Assembly: GCA_018222405.1 (NCBI GenBank) | Contig: JAAFAI010000019.1 | Coordinates: forward strand, 1 to 64,000 | Origin: Gammaproteobacteria bacterium | Lineage (GTDB): Bacteria; Pseudomonadota; Gammaproteobacteria; Enterobacterales; Alteromonadaceae | Length of the DNA stretch: 64,000 nucleotides | Reading direction: 5' to 3' | In this document: positions 24,685 to 35,276 of the stretch, piece by piece | Layout of the letters: every line of letters starts with the position of its first letter | Position numbering within the stretch: position 1 is the first letter of the stretch | Position numbers and translations under genes: made by a program | The notes under the pieces: model-generated | What the model saw: the letters and a program-made list of their open reading frames with translations, nothing else | Databases searched by the model: none | What the model was told of the DNA's origin: nothing

Positions 24685-26004
24685 AATTTTCATTTTTTCG
24701 AGCAATACAGCGCCGGTACTAACACTTCCCCGCGCGTCACGTTCGGCACCAATCGCAACAATATTAGCGAACATATCCTGCAAAGTGCCGGCAATTGTTA
24801 CTTCATGTACCGGGTATTGAATCACTCCGTTTTCAACCCAGAAACCGGCTGCGCCACGGGAGTAATCACCGGTTACGATATTAACGCCCTGCCCCATCAT
24901 TTCAGTAACGTACAAACCTGTGCCCATGGTTTTCAGCAGCTCAGCATCTGACTGACCGGAATCACTGACAATCCAGTTATGAATGCCACCGGCATGACCG
25001 TTAGTCACGGTGTTAAGTTTGCGGGCTGAATAGCTGGTATACAGGTAGGTAGATAATTTACCGCCATCGACGATAGTCATATCTTTGGTGGCTACGCCTT
25101 CATGATCAAAGTTACTGCTGGCCAGTCCGCCTTTTAAGTGCGGGCGTTCAACAATATTCAGCCACTCGGGGAATACCTGACTGCCGAGCTTATCGAGCAG
25201 GAAAGAAGACCGGCGATATAATGAGCCACCGCTGATAGCGCCAACGTAATGACCAAACAAGCTGGAAGCCAGTTGCTTATCAATTAACACCGGTACGGTG
25301 GCGGTTTTGATTTTCTGTGCGCCAAGGCGGGCCACTGTGCACTGTGCCGCTTCAAGTCCAACCGCTTCGGCTGAGTCCAGCTTGCTGGCATCCCGGCTCA
25401 CTGTATAGGCATAGTCGCGTTGCATATCGTCGTTGTCACTGGCGATCACCATACAGCTCAGGCTGTAACGGCTGCTGGTATACCCGGCGTTAATACCATG
25501 GGTGTTACCGTAAACCCGCATGCCCATATTGGCATTGTAGCTGGCGCCGTCCGAATTGGTGATCCGGGGATCATAATCCAGTGCCGCCGACTCAGCTGCC
25601 ACAGCTGTCTTAATAGCTTGCTGTGGATCCAGTGGAACGGGATGATAGAGATCCAAATCAGGAAACTCAGTAGCAATTAACTCAGCATCCGCCAGTCCGG
25701 TACAAGGATCTTCACTGGTATACTTAGCAATATCCACGGCCTTCTCAACCGCCAGCGCTAAGGCCTCCATGCTGAGGTCAGCCGTTGAGGCGCTGCCCTT
25801 ATGCTTACCTACATAAACACTGATCCCCAGACCACCATCGTTGGTAAACTCAATATTTTCCACTTCCCGTAAGCGAGAGGAAACCGAAATTCCCTCAACC
25901 TTCGACATGCTGGCCTCGGCTTGGGTAGCGCCCTTTTTCAGCGCTAACTTAAGCGTATCAGCCACTTTCGATTGAATTTCTGCTAGTTGTTGTTCGATCT
26001 GCAT
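24673..26004 (-). CDS. pmbA: Metalloprotease-like protein PmbA (TldE)
   Basis: A 443-residue member of the PmbA/TldD family, cytosolic partner of TldD. The TldD/TldE heterodimer proteolyses unfolded peptides and matures peptides such as microcins, and takes part in CcdA antitoxin turnover. Seen: the N-terminal helical ALKKGATQAEASMSK, the GISVYVGKHKGSASTADLS strand region and the C-terminal DYSRGAAGFWVENG and EVTIAGTLQDMFANI motifs. As expected for the TldE subunit it lacks the HExxxH motif. Length is usual. It is divergent from yjgA, with tldD encoded just beyond it. Confidence 0.95.
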   Translation of the reverse strand: MQIEQQLAEIQSKVADTLKLALKKGATQAEASMSKVEGISVSSRLREVENIEFTNDGGLGISVYVGKHKGSASTADLSMEALALAVEKAVDIAKYTSEDPCTGLADAELIATEFPDLDLYHPVPLDPQQAIKTAVAAESAALDYDPRITNSDGASYNANMGMRVYGNTHGINAGYTSSRYSLSCMVIASDNDDMQRDYAYTVSRDASKLDSAEAVGLEAAQCTVARLGAQKIKTATVPVLIDKQLASSLFGHYVGAISGGSLYRRSSFLLDKLGSQVFPEWLNIVERPHLKGGLASSNFDHEGVATKDMTIVDGGKLSTYLYTSYSARKLNTVTNGHAGGIHNWIVSDSGQSDAELLKTMGTGLYVTEMMGQGVNIVTGDYSRGAAGFWVENGVIQYPVHEVTIAGTLQDMFANIVAIGAERDARGSVSTGAVLLEKMKIAGA

Positions 26005-26074
26005 AGAAGTTTCGCTATAAATGTCCGTTGTTCATGGCTACAATTCACCATTATCAGTTTTAAACGAGAGTCCA

Positions 26075-26626
26075 ATGAACGACCCAAGTCAGCATGATGA
26101 CGCGAATTGGGATAACGACGACAGCTATCCCGAGCACGATGAATTCGTTAGTAAATCTGAGCTTAAACGCCTGTCTGCCTTACGTCAGCAGGTTGGCGAG
26201 CAACTCGTAAATTTGTCTGACGCGCATATTAAAACCATCCCTATGGATGATGAACTGGCCGATGCCGTCACACTGGCCCGCAGAATAAACCGTAAGAAAG
26301 ATGGCTTTCGCCGCCAGTTACAGTTTATTGGTAAGTTAATGCGCAGTCGCGATTTAACACCTATTGAAGAAGCCCTGGCCAAGTTGCAACACCAGCACCA
26401 GGCGCAAAATGCGCGCTTCCATCAATTAGAAAAAACCCGCGATGCAATTGCCGACCGGGGCGACGATGCCATCCAGGAGGTCCTCGATGAGCACCCGAGC
26501 CTGGAGCGCCAAAAACTCCGGCAGTTCCATCGCTCTATCGCTAAGGAACGCAGTAAAAATGCGCCACCGAAAGCCTATCGCGAGTTATTTCAATATCTTA
26601 AAGAACATATGCTGGACCAGGATTAA
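26075..26626 (+). CDS. yjgA: Ribosome-associated protein YjgA (DarP)
   Basis: A 183-residue DUF615 protein associated with the 50S ribosomal subunit in late assembly. It has the acidic N terminus, [13 protein letters not shown] [20 protein letters not shown], the [17 protein letters not shown] helix, [14 protein letters not shown] and a C-terminal FHRSIAKE...[14 protein letters not shown] 26075 has GAGAG upstream and gives exactly the Escherichia coli length; the longer frame from 26021 adds 18 unsupported residues. It lies between divergent pmbA and convergent tldD, its stop overlapping that of tldD by 4 nt. Confidence 0.93.
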   Translation: MNDPSQHDDANWDNDDSYPEHDEFVSKSELKRLSALRQQVGEQLVNLSDAHIKTIPMDDELADAVTLARRINRKKDGFRRQLQFIGKLMRSRDLTPIEEALAKLQHQHQAQNARFHQLEKTRDAIADRGDDAIQEVLDEHPSLERQKLRQFHRSIAKERSKNAPPKAYRELFQYLKEHMLDQD

Positions 26627-28065
26627 CTGGTCCCGCCAACGGTCAGCTCGTCTATTTTCAAGGTGGGCTGACCCACGCCTACCGGCACGCTCTGGCCATC
26701 CTTACCGCATACCCCAACGCCACGATCCAACGCCACATCGTTGCCAATCATGGAGATCTTCTGCATGACTTCCGGGCCATTGCCAATCAGCGTAGCGCCT
26801 TTCACTGGCGCGGTAATTTTACCGTTTTCAATTAAATAGGCCTCGGCACTGGAGAACACAAACTTACCGGAAGTAATATCCACCTGCCCGCCGGCAAAAT
26901 TAGGCGCATAAATGCCTTTATCAATCGAACTGATAATTTCATCCGGCGTGTACTGGCCACCCAGCATGTAAGTGTTGGTCATCCGTGGCATCGGTAGATG
27001 GGCGTAGGACTCGCGGCGACCATTCCCGGTAGGTTTAACCCCCATCAGGCGGGCATTCATTTTGTCCTGCATGTAGCCGGTAAGAACCCCGTCTTCTATC
27101 AGCACGTTATGCGCTGTTGGTGTGCCTTCATCATCAACCGTTAACGAGCCACGGCGGTTATCCAGGGTACCGTCATCTACCACTGTAACACCTTTAGCGG
27201 CCACCTGCTGGCCCATGCGGCCGGCAAAGGTAGAAGCGCCCTTGCGGTTAAAATCGCCCTCAAGGCCATGACCAACCGCTTCGTGCAACAAGACACCCGG
27301 CCAGCCACTGCCAAGCACTACGGGCATCAGGCCAGCTGGTGAGGCGATTGCCTGCATATTCACTCGGGCCATATGTAGTGCATCATCGGCAATTTGTTCG
27401 TAAAACGGGCGGCCATCTTCCTGGCGGGTAAAGAATGCATAGGTGTGTCGGCCACCGGCACCGGCACTACCGCGTTCACGGCGGTCACCATTTTCCATCA
27501 GCACTGAGCAGTTAAGACGCACCAAAGGGCGAATATCAGTAGCCAGCGTACCATCGCTGCCAGCCACCAGCACCTCTTCATACACGCCGCTGAGTGACAC
27601 TACTACCTGATTAATACTGCTGTCCTGTTTGCGGATATAGCCGTCTACGGCTTTCAGCAAGGCAATTTTTTCCGCCTCAGCCATGGCCAGGATAGGGTTA
27701 TCAGCCGCGTACCGTGGCGCCGGCGTGATATCGCTTAAGGTACCAACATTGACCTGGCCACCAGCAGGCGCAATGCTGCGGGCCGCGGTACACGCCTTGG
27801 TAATCGCTTCCACACTGATTTCGTCAGAGTACGCAAAGCCGGTCTTCTCGCCACTTACAGCGCGCACGCCTACACCACGTTCCAGATTGAAGCTGCCTTC
27901 TTTAATAATGCCGTCTTCCATTACCCAGCTTTCATGTTGGCTGGATTGGAAATACAGGTCGGCGTAATCGGTTTGATGAGAATGAATCGAAGCAAGTGCG
28001 GTATCCAGCGATTGTCGGGATAACCCTGAATCAGCCAGCAAATTAGTTTCAACTTGATTTATCAA
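26623..28065 (-). CDS. tldD: Metalloprotease TldD
   Basis: A 480-residue catalytic subunit of the TldD/TldE protease. The zinc motif is visible in [20 protein letters not shown] (HExxxH), with the further family motifs [20 protein letters not shown], [18 protein letters not shown] and [25 protein letters not shown]. Start is TTG 28065 with AGGAG 7 nt upstream, overlapping the nit gene by 17 nt. It is the last gene of the mreB-to-tldD minus-strand block. Its partner PmbA is 2 kb away on the same strand. Confidence 0.95.
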   Translation of the reverse strand: MINQVETNLLADSGLSRQSLDTALASIHSHQTDYADLYFQSSQHESWVMEDGIIKEGSFNLERGVGVRAVSGEKTGFAYSDEISVEAITKACTAARSIAPAGGQVNVGTLSDITPAPRYAADNPILAMAEAEKIALLKAVDGYIRKQDSSINQVVVSLSGVYEEVLVAGSDGTLATDIRPLVRLNCSVLMENGDRRERGSAGAGGRHTYAFFTRQEDGRPFYEQIADDALHMARVNMQAIASPAGLMPVVLGSGWPGVLLHEAVGHGLEGDFNRKGASTFAGRMGQQVAAKGVTVVDDGTLDNRRGSLTVDDEGTPTAHNVLIEDGVLTGYMQDKMNARLMGVKPTGNGRRESYAHLPMPRMTNTYMLGGQYTPDEIISSIDKGIYAPNFAGGQVDITSGKFVFSSAEAYLIENGKITAPVKGATLIGNGPEVMQKISMIGNDVALDRGVGVCGKDGQSVPVGVGQPTLKIDELTVGGTS

Positions 28066-28882
28066 AGTGACTCCTGAAACGATTGTGTTGAGCCAATGGC
28101 ATGGCTTGTCGGTATTTATTGATGTCCGTCAGAGACACGGTATGCTGCACAATGCCTGTTGCGGTATCCCGCTCTGCCAGCAAATCTCCCCAGGGCGAAT
28201 ATATCACGCTGTGGCCGTAGGTTTCACGGCCATTTTCATGGGTGCCGGTTTGATTGGCGGCCACTACGAAACATTGCTTTTCAATCGCTCTGGCACGCAA
28301 TAGCGTATGCCAGTGGGCAGCACCGGTAACCTGAGTAAATGCAGCGGGTAACACCAGTACATCAATATCGCCCATGGCGTCGAACAAGCCGGGAAAGCGC
28401 ACATCATAACACACTGCAACGCCGATTCGCCCATGCGGAGTATCAATCACTACTACCCGCTCACCCGCCTGCGTGTACTTTGATTCTTTATAGGCTTTGG
28501 TGTTATCGGCCACGGCGGCATCAAATAAATGGATCTTCTGATAGCAGTCGAGCGTCTTACCATCCGGACCAAACACAAAGCAGGAAGCGGTAAATTTCTG
28601 CGCGTCGTCACAAGTTGCCGGAATCGTCCCGGCCACCAGGTAACATTCGAATCGGGCCGCAATCTTAGCCAGTCGGGCTTGTATGGCCCCTTCACCGGGT
28701 GACTCGGCGATAGTCAGTAAAAAACCGTCACGGGTACCAAAACAGGCAAAACATTCGGGGAGCACTACCACAGTATGGGCGGGTAATGCGGCTTCTGCCA
28801 GTTGGGCTTCAACAAAATCCAGATTCGCATCAACATCCGGACCGGATGTCATTTGCAGGGCGGCTAGATTAACTGTCTGCAT
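28049..28882 (-). CDS. Carbon-nitrogen hydrolase, Nit1/YbeM type
   Basis: A 277-residue nitrilase-superfamily amidase. The catalytic triad is visible: Glu in [11 protein letters not shown], Lys in CYQKIHLFD and Cys in [12 protein letters not shown]. The sequence is of the Nit1/NitC (YbeM) branch, whose members hydrolyse deaminated glutathione. That reaction is the best guess but the substrate is not proven. It is cytosolic and 14-17 nt overlaps with yhdP upstream and tldD downstream place it in the operon. Confidence 0.9.
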   Translation of the reverse strand: MQTVNLAALQMTSGPDVDANLDFVEAQLAEAALPAHTVVVLPECFACFGTRDGFLLTIAESPGEGAIQARLAKIAARFECYLVAGTIPATCDDAQKFTASCFVFGPDGKTLDCYQKIHLFDAAVADNTKAYKESKYTQAGERVVVIDTPHGRIGVAVCYDVRFPGLFDAMGDIDVLVLPAAFTQVTGAAHWHTLLRARAIEKQCFVVAANQTGTHENGRETYGHSVIYSPWGDLLAERDTATGIVQHTVSLTDINKYRQAMPLAQHNRFRSHFDKSS

Positions 28883-31800
28883 CTACAGGCTCCTTTGACT
28901 CTGCGGGTTCTACCGGCTCATTATCGATACCTTCGGACGGCGCTGGCTGACGTTGCGCCGGCAGCTCTATGTCGGTGCTATCGCGGCCGACTTCTTCCAG
29001 TTCCGGGTTATCGATGGTGCCGGTAATGTGATAATTCACATTAGAGATCACCTTGGCTGAGGTCAATACCTGATCCAGTGCCAGTGCCGCCAGTGCCGTT
29101 GGCGGATTCACCATAAAGTACACCAGGAAAGGCAGGTTGCCGGTCACGTTGGGCGCAAAGCTAACGTTGTAATTCAGTGTCTTATTGGCCAGATCGGTAT
29201 AGCCCTTGATTTCAATCTCGCCGGCGCCACCGTCGATTACGGTGTCGGTTGTATTTGCTACCCCGTTAACAATCTCCAGGCTACCCTTGATATCATCATA
29301 GAAAAAGCCCTGGGCAAATACATCACGAAAATCGAGGCTAAGTTTTCTGACCAGTGAGTTAAGGCTGAACAGAGTAAATATACGTGAGCCTTTATCGCTC
29401 ACCTGGGTAAGGTAGCCATCGGTGAGTTCGGTTTGCACGCTACCGTTTAACGATTCCATGGCAAAATTAAACGGCGAGTTATCCCAGTTAAGCACAAAAT
29501 CAATGCTCGCCTTAGAGTCCTTTATGCCGGAGTTAACGCCTAACTCTGACAACATACCGCCTATATTGTGACTGTTAATGTCGCCTTCAAAGTGGGTTAC
29601 TGAAGTATTATCGCCAGTAGTTAACCAACTGCCGGACGCCCGCAACTCACCGAAATCGTTGGTCGCATCAAAGCGATTGATCACCATGCCGTTGTCGGTG
29701 CGGGTAACCTCTAAGTCCACCGTGCCGAAGTCTCTGTCGAGCAGGTTACAGGCATCACAATGAAAACGAATAGGCGGCAGCGCATCTGGCTGGTAATCGT
29801 ATTCTACCTTTTCCTGTTCACTGTCATCGGTTTGCCACTCGGCAAGACGGATAAAATCAGCGTCAATTTCGATGCCCTGCTCGAGCCACGCATCAAACAA
29901 TTTTACTTCGGCTTTAGCCTGGGAGGAGAGCACGTTAAGCGACCAGTTATTACTCTGCTGGCGCGCCGAAATGGTTACATCAGTAAGCGTCTGGCCAGCC
30001 ACAATCAGGTTTTCCGCTTCGACGAATATTCTTTGGGGTACAGAGAAGTAGCCCGGCTGCTGCGTGGCCGTCGCGGTTTGGCCTGGATCTGACGACAGCC
30101 CGCCAATCAGTAAATCAATAACATGATACCAGCGGGCGACATCGACTTCCGGCATGGCCGCAGAAATACTAAAGCCGGTGCCAAGCCCTACAATATCGCT
30201 GTTGCCCAGGGCCAGGTGAGCACCGGCAAACTGCTTGGTATCATGGGGCAGCACGCCGGAGAAATTAATATCATTACCCACACTCAGGGTAATGTCTGAC
30301 GCATCCTGATCGCCATCCACTAACACCATGAGCTCTTTCACCGTCATTGCATCTTTATAAAACGGCGCAGGTAAACGCGATTCAACGCCAGCCAGCTCAC
30401 TGGTCATACTGGCATTATACTGAAAGCCATCCTTGCCCAGCGATACCGACACATCAGTTCGCCACTGCGCATCGCCGCGAAGGTAATCGGCAAATGCCGG
30501 ATTAATCTTTTCGATTAACGGCTGCGCGGCCCAGTTTCCGCCTAGTTCAATATCCAGTAAATACTCGTCACTCAGTTGATTTCCGGCCAGCTCTACCGCC
30601 ACCGGCTGGCCAAATAGCGAAGCCGTCAAACCGCTAATCGAAATATTGGCGTTAGAAAAGCCCACTGCACCGCTGGCCTGGTCAAACTCGAGGTCCAGGC
30701 TGTTAACCTTAACCTGGTTACCGTCAAGCCGGGCTATGCCTGTGGCTTGCACATTCTTGCCGTTCAGGGGAATTTCCAGCTTCACCTCACTGGCAACCGG
30801 CCCGTTAACCACCACATCCTGTGTAAGAATTTTACCCAGTGAATCTTTCAAACCCGAATTACGCATCAGTGCGGCTACCTGCTCGCCGGAACCTTGCCCT
30901 TTCGCGTCAATGGTCAGCACTGAGGAGCCACTAAGGCGTGGAATACGGGCGTACAGGTCTGACAGTTGGATGTCCATTAACTGACTGGCGGGACTGGTCA
31001 TGGTTAATGATTCATTTTCAAACATCAGCCGCATATTAAGATCTGCCAGCGCTGGCCAGTCCGGCGCAAAAGTAAATCCGGCATCAACAACGTCTACCCG
31101 GGCCTGAAACACGCCCTGCCCGTCGGCAAAGGGAAATTGTGCCGGGTTACCAAACCACAATACGCTGGCATTCTGTACCTGACCACCGTCGCTGAAAGCC
31201 CGTTGTAGGTAATTAACCGTTCCCTCCCCCATGTAGGCGGCCGGAAAGAATCCCGGCACGTCTGTTAACGCCATGCGTTCAATGTCCATGGCGGCACTCA
31301 GCACTCCACTGCCAAACTGATAGCGAATATCCTGGGTAAAGCTCAACAGCTCACTCTCTATTTGCATGTTTTGCAGGCTAAGCACCCAATCGCCCTCAGA
31401 TTCCGGGTAAAGATAGGCGCGCCCACGGATTTTATCGAGGGTCAGATTCTGCGGTAGCAGGTTATTAATGCTGAGCTCTGAGTTACTGGCTTCCAGCTCG
31501 AGTACGCCTTGATCATGGTGCCAGAAAAACTCTCCATCAATGGCACTGAGTCCCGGCACCTTGCCGCTCTGATTCCAGTGCATATCAAATATCTTCGCCG
31601 CAACAGAAAGGGCTTTTTGCTGCCATTGCAACTGTAAGGTAGCCAGTTCGGCAGTTGGGTTAAGCCGTTTAACCAGTTGCCCACTGTTCCCTTCAGTGAA
31701 CAGCGGTGCCAGGGCCATGATGGGGGCCAGCGAAATTGGCTTAACCGTATTGATGGTTAAATCTCCGTCGCCGTTCAGGCGCCCGACCAGATCGGTGACC

Positions 31801-32756
31801 AGGGTATTGTTGTCGGCTTGCAGAATTAACTGATCGACCCTGACTGACCAGCCATCCGCCGATGGTAGTGCCTGGATACTGCCGCCAAGGATTTGCGATT
31901 GCAGGATATTATTATCCCCGGCGAGTCGCCAGGCGATATCACTGTCGTTAAACTCCACCTGGACGGCATCGATACGATTATTCTGCAGACTCGCCCAGAC
32001 CTCAAAATTGCCGCGACTACGCTCTACCGGAGAGCGCGTAGGTAACAGAGCGCTGATCCACGGTGAAATATCCAAAGACTCCCCTTTTACATAAAGGGTA
32101 CCAGACAGGTCTGATTTACCGCCGTACAAGTCGAGTACAAAAGCGGCCGAGTTATTGGCGATATCCTGTACCCGGATCTCGCCCCGCCCCTGGTGGCGGC
32201 TGTCACGGTTAACCCAGTACAGCTGGGATAATTCAATAACCTCTTCTTCGGCCGGGGTGACCAGCGTCACCTCACCATGTAATAGCGAGAAACTTTGTAA
32301 CTGGTCGAGAAACAGGCTGCGTAGCGCTTCCACAATGGGGAAATCCCCTTCACTGCCCTTTTCCATCCGCTGGGTATCCACCCGGGCGTGCAGACCAACC
32401 AAATCGAAACGCTTGGAGGAAAGCTCCCGCTGTTGCAGGGATTGCCAGAAGTCCACTTCCACATAAACCTGCTCAAGTTTGAGTTCTACCGGTGACAGAT
32501 CGTTTTGCTGAAACTCAACGCCATTGAGCACTATGCTCGGGCCAGTACCTTGCCAGGCCGCTGACAGGCTGTCGATAGTCAGCTGAATGCCGTACTGGGC
32601 ACTCAGGTAATCTTCAATAAGTTGTTTTTCTTCGTCAAGATAAGGCAGGGTGTAGCGCAGAGCGCTAAGTAAAACAGCAAACAGTACCAGTACAATGGCG
32701 CAGAACAGCCAGAGTTTTTTAACGATGTAAGCGGCAACGGAGAGGGGTCGGTTCAC
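28869..32756 (-). CDS. yhdP: AsmA-like envelope protein YhdP
   Basis: A 1,295-residue protein with one N-terminal membrane helix (about 15-36) and a very long periplasmic beta-rich part with DUF3971 and a C-terminal AsmA-like region (SRIFTLFSLNSLVRKLSLDF, GGAGEIEIKGYTDL). Members form a repeating-beta-groove bridge between the membranes and move phospholipids to the outer membrane together with TamB and YdbH. The C-terminal tail is acidic and Pro/Glu-rich. Overlaps rng by 4 nt and nit by 14 nt. Length is usual. Confidence 0.92.
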   Translation of the reverse strand: MNRPLSVAAYIVKKLWLFCAIVLVLFAVLLSALRYTLPYLDEEKQLIEDYLSAQYGIQLTIDSLSAAWQGTGPSIVLNGVEFQQNDLSPVELKLEQVYVEVDFWQSLQQRELSSKRFDLVGLHARVDTQRMEKGSEGDFPIVEALRSLFLDQLQSFSLLHGEVTLVTPAEEEVIELSQLYWVNRDSRHQGRGEIRVQDIANNSAAFVLDLYGGKSDLSGTLYVKGESLDISPWISALLPTRSPVERSRGNFEVWASLQNNRIDAVQVEFNDSDIAWRLAGDNNILQSQILGGSIQALPSADGWSVRVDQLILQADNNTLVTDLVGRLNGDGDLTINTVKPISLAPIMALAPLFTEGNSGQLVKRLNPTAELATLQLQWQQKALSVAAKIFDMHWNQSGKVPGLSAIDGEFFWHHDQGVLELEASNSELSINNLLPQNLTLDKIRGRAYLYPESEGDWVLSLQNMQIESELLSFTQDIRYQFGSGVLSAAMDIERMALTDVPGFFPAAYMGEGTVNYLQRAFSDGGQVQNASVLWFGNPAQFPFADGQGVFQARVDVVDAGFTFAPDWPALADLNMRLMFENESLTMTSPASQLMDIQLSDLYARIPRLSGSSVLTIDAKGQGSGEQVAALMRNSGLKDSLGKILTQDVVVNGPVASEVKLEIPLNGKNVQATGIARLDGNQVKVNSLDLEFDQASGAVGFSNANISISGLTASLFGQPVAVELAGNQLSDEYLLDIELGGNWAAQPLIEKINPAFADYLRGDAQWRTDVSVSLGKDGFQYNASMTSELAGVESRLPAPFYKDAMTVKELMVLVDGDQDASDITLSVGNDINFSGVLPHDTKQFAGAHLALGNSDIVGLGTGFSISAAMPEVDVARWYHVIDLLIGGLSSDPGQTATATQQPGYFSVPQRIFVEAENLIVAGQTLTDVTISARQQSNNWSLNVLSSQAKAEVKLFDAWLEQGIEIDADFIRLAEWQTDDSEQEKVEYDYQPDALPPIRFHCDACNLLDRDFGTVDLEVTRTDNGMVINRFDATNDFGELRASGSWLTTGDNTSVTHFEGDINSHNIGGMLSELGVNSGIKDSKASIDFVLNWDNSPFNFAMESLNGSVQTELTDGYLTQVSDKGSRIFTLFSLNSLVRKLSLDFRDVFAQGFFYDDIKGSLEIVNGVANTTDTVIDGGAGEIEIKGYTDLANKTLNYNVSFAPNVTGNLPFLVYFMVNPPTALAALALDQVLTSAKVISNVNYHITGTIDNPELEEVGRDSTDIELPAQRQPAPSEGIDNEPVEPAESKEPVDADS

Positions 32757-34219
32757 ATCATTACCACATCATACTTATCCTGGTTGTATAAGGTTTCTGT
32801 TTGTACTTTTATTTGTTTCGAAACGAATACTTCCAGTTCGGCCAACATGTGAGATTCCTCTCCCAACAAATAATCGGCCACAGTGGGCGACGCGTAAACC
32901 ACAAACATATCGGCATCGTAAGCACGGTTTACCCTGACTATTTCACGCATGATCTCAAAGCATATGGTTTCAATGGTTTTAACCGTGCCGCGTCCTTTGC
33001 AAACCGGACAATCACCACACAAAATATGTTCGAGGCTTTCTCGCGTGCGCTTGCGGGTCATTTCCACCAGCCCCAGTGATGTAAAGCCATGAATGTTGAT
33101 TTTAGCCCGATCTTTACTGGTAGCGGCTTCCAGGCTGTTGAGTACCCGGCGTTTGTGGTCGTTATTGGTCATATCGATAAAGTCGATAAGGATCATACCA
33201 CCCAGGTTGCGCAGCCGTAGCTGACGGGCAATGGCCAGTGTTGCTTCGATATTGGTATTAAAAATAGTTTCTTCGAGATTACGATGACCAACAAACGCGC
33301 CGGTATTAATGTCGATGGTAGTCATGGCTTCGGTTTGGTCGATAATCAGATAACCACCGGACTTAAGATCCACGCGACGCTCCAGCGCCCGCTGCATCTC
33401 GTTTTCAACATCGTAGAGGTCAAAAATGGGCCGATCGCCGGGGTAATACTCCAGCTTTGAATGCATCTCCGGCACGTATTCCTTGGTGAACTGTCCCAGT
33501 TCATGGTGAGACAGATTGGAGTCGATTCGGATGCGATCCAGTTCGGTGCCGACAAAATCCCGCAGTACCCGGCGGGCCAGAGGTAAATCTTCGTACAATA
33601 CATGGGAGCGGCGCTTTTTCATGCGCTGCTGAATTTTGCTCCATAAGCGGCGCAAAAAGGCGGCATCGGCTTTTAGTTCCGGCTGGCTAACACCTTCAGC
33701 AGCAGTGCGCAGAATAAACCCGCCTTCCTCATCACAAAACTCGGCCACCAGCTCTTTTAAGCGTTCGCGCTCGGTTTCATCTTCAATCCGCTGAGATACC
33801 CCGACATGAGTTACGCTGGGCATAAACACCAGATAACGGGATGGAATCGTGATGTCAGTAGTCAACCGGGCGCCTTTGGTGCCAATGGGATCTTTCACTA
33901 CCTGTACTACAATATCCTGACCGTCGCGAACCAGGTCACGGATATCATGTTTTTCAATATGACTGGTTGAGACTTCGCCTACGACTTCGTTATGAATAAC
34001 GATGTCAGAGGCGTGCAAAAAAGCCGCTTTGTCCAGCCCGATGTCCACAAAGGCTGCCTGCATTCCGGGTAACACCCGACTCACTTTACCGCGGTAAATA
34101 TTACCCACCAAGCCACGCTTGGTGTGACGTTCCACATGGACTTCCTGCAGAATACCATTTTCTATCAGCGCAACACGTGACTCTGACGGTGTAACGTTAA
34201 TCAGTAGTTCTGCACTCAT
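32753..34219 (-). CDS. rng: Ribonuclease G
   Basis: A 488-residue endoribonuclease that matures the 5' end of 16S rRNA and cleaves mRNAs. The N-terminal S1 domain contains GNIYRGKVSRVLPGMQAAFVDIG. The catalytic core has the metal-ligand Asp in MTTIDINTGAFVG and in GGMILIDFIDM, and the zinc-link CPVC sits within the CGDCPVCKGRGTVKT segment, which dimerises the enzyme. It lacks the long C-terminal tail of RNase E. It overlaps maf (ATGA) and yhdP (ATGA), the conserved maf-rng-yhdP order. Confidence 0.96.
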   Translation of the reverse strand: MSAELLINVTPSESRVALIENGILQEVHVERHTKRGLVGNIYRGKVSRVLPGMQAAFVDIGLDKAAFLHASDIVIHNEVVGEVSTSHIEKHDIRDLVRDGQDIVVQVVKDPIGTKGARLTTDITIPSRYLVFMPSVTHVGVSQRIEDETERERLKELVAEFCDEEGGFILRTAAEGVSQPELKADAAFLRRLWSKIQQRMKKRRSHVLYEDLPLARRVLRDFVGTELDRIRIDSNLSHHELGQFTKEYVPEMHSKLEYYPGDRPIFDLYDVENEMQRALERRVDLKSGGYLIIDQTEAMTTIDINTGAFVGHRNLEETIFNTNIEATLAIARQLRLRNLGGMILIDFIDMTNNDHKRRVLNSLEAATSKDRAKINIHGFTSLGLVEMTRKRTRESLEHILCGDCPVCKGRGTVKTIETICFEIMREIVRVNRAYDADMFVVYASPTVADYLLGEESHMLAELEVFVSKQIKVQTETLYNQDKYDVVMM

Positions 34220-34800
34220 TCAATCACTCCAAACTCTTGCAGTAGTTGTACGGTTTCATACAACGGTAATCCCACTACGGCGCTGTAACTGCCTTCAATC
34301 GATTTTATAAATTGACCGGCAATTCCCTGAATACCGTAAGCCCCGGCTTTGTCTGCGGGTTCTCCGGTTGTCCAGTAACGGGCAATTTGTGTTGCCGATA
34401 AAGGCCCAAAATGCACCCGGGTTGTCACGCATATGGTTTTTTGCCTGGTGTCGTCAAGCAGGCTGACTGCCGTCATCACCTGATGTGTGCGGTCGCTTAA
34501 TGCGCCTAGCATAGCCGCCGCATCAGCAAAATCGGCAGGCTTCCCTAATGCCTGATCATCCAGCACCACAACGGTGTCAGAAGCCAGCACTACGCAGCCA
34601 TCAGTATCATTGTGCACCTGTGCAGCGGCCTTTGCTTTCTCGGCCGCCAATCGCTTTACCAGTGCTTCGGGTTGCTCACCGGCTAAAGGCGACTCATCCA
34701 AATCTGCAGGCCTGACACTAAATCTGACCCCAATCTGAGTTAATAGTTCGGCGCGGCGCGGGGATGCTGATGCCAGCACCAGTTTTCGAAGCTGACTCAT
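34216..34800 (-). CDS. maf: Maf-type nucleoside triphosphate pyrophosphatase, YhdE class
   Basis: A 194-residue Maf enzyme hydrolysing dTTP/UTP and modified pyrimidine triphosphates to monophosphates, excluding non-canonical nucleotides. Seen: the start LVLASASPRRAELLTQIGV, the ASDTVVVLDDQALGKP motif with catalytic Asp, and GAYGIQGIAGQFIKSIEGSY. The YhdE subclass is preferred over YceF from the SPRRAELL and KP residues. Overlaps mreD and rng at both ends by 4 nt. Confidence 0.95.
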   Translation of the reverse strand: MSQLRKLVLASASPRRAELLTQIGVRFSVRPADLDESPLAGEQPEALVKRLAAEKAKAAAQVHNDTDGCVVLASDTVVVLDDQALGKPADFADAAAMLGALSDRTHQVMTAVSLLDDTRQKTICVTTRVHFGPLSATQIARYWTTGEPADKAGAYGIQGIAGQFIKSIEGSYSAVVGLPLYETVQLLQEFGVIE

Positions 34801-35276
34801 GTGATCCTCAGTTGCCGTCTGACTTTACGTAGTAACCAGAAAATCCAGGGCCACAGTGCCATCGAGGTAAGCACCGGCCAGAGCTCCTCAAAGCGAAAGG
34901 TAACGTCGGTCAGTAAACGAAGTAACCAGAACAATAAAGAATGGTACAACGCCGATACCACGCCAATAATCACCGCTTGTTGCCACACCGAGTAATTACG
35001 CAGGCGCTGGTAATTAGCCGCTAACACATAAATGGAGATACTCAATGCAAAACTGTGTACTCCCATGGCGGTGCCAAGCAGAATGTCCAGTGCCAGACCG
35101 CTGGTAAAAGCTATCCCAACGTTAGCGCGGTGCGGTAAGGCCATCACCCAGTAAGACAGCACAATCAGTACCCAGTCCGGCCGGTATAAATCTACCTGTA
35201 CCGGTACCGGAATAATCTGGAATACCATGGCAATCAGCAACGTGATAGCTATAGTGTAATGACGCACCTTAATCAT
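34797..35276 (-). CDS. mreD: Rod shape-determining protein MreD
   Basis: A 159-residue inner-membrane protein with about five hydrophobic helices, a YRPDWVLIVLSYWVMALPHR-like segment and the GLALDILLGTAMGVHSFALS helix typical of MreD. It works with MreB, MreC, RodA and PBP2 in lateral wall elongation. Overlaps mreC by 8 nt. Confidence 0.95.
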   Translation of the reverse strand: MIKVRHYTIAITLLIAMVFQIIPVPVQVDLYRPDWVLIVLSYWVMALPHRANVGIAFTSGLALDILLGTAMGVHSFALSISIYVLAANYQRLRNYSVWQQAVIIGVVSALYHSLLFWLLRLLTDVTFRFEELWPVLTSMALWPWIFWLLRKVRRQLRIT

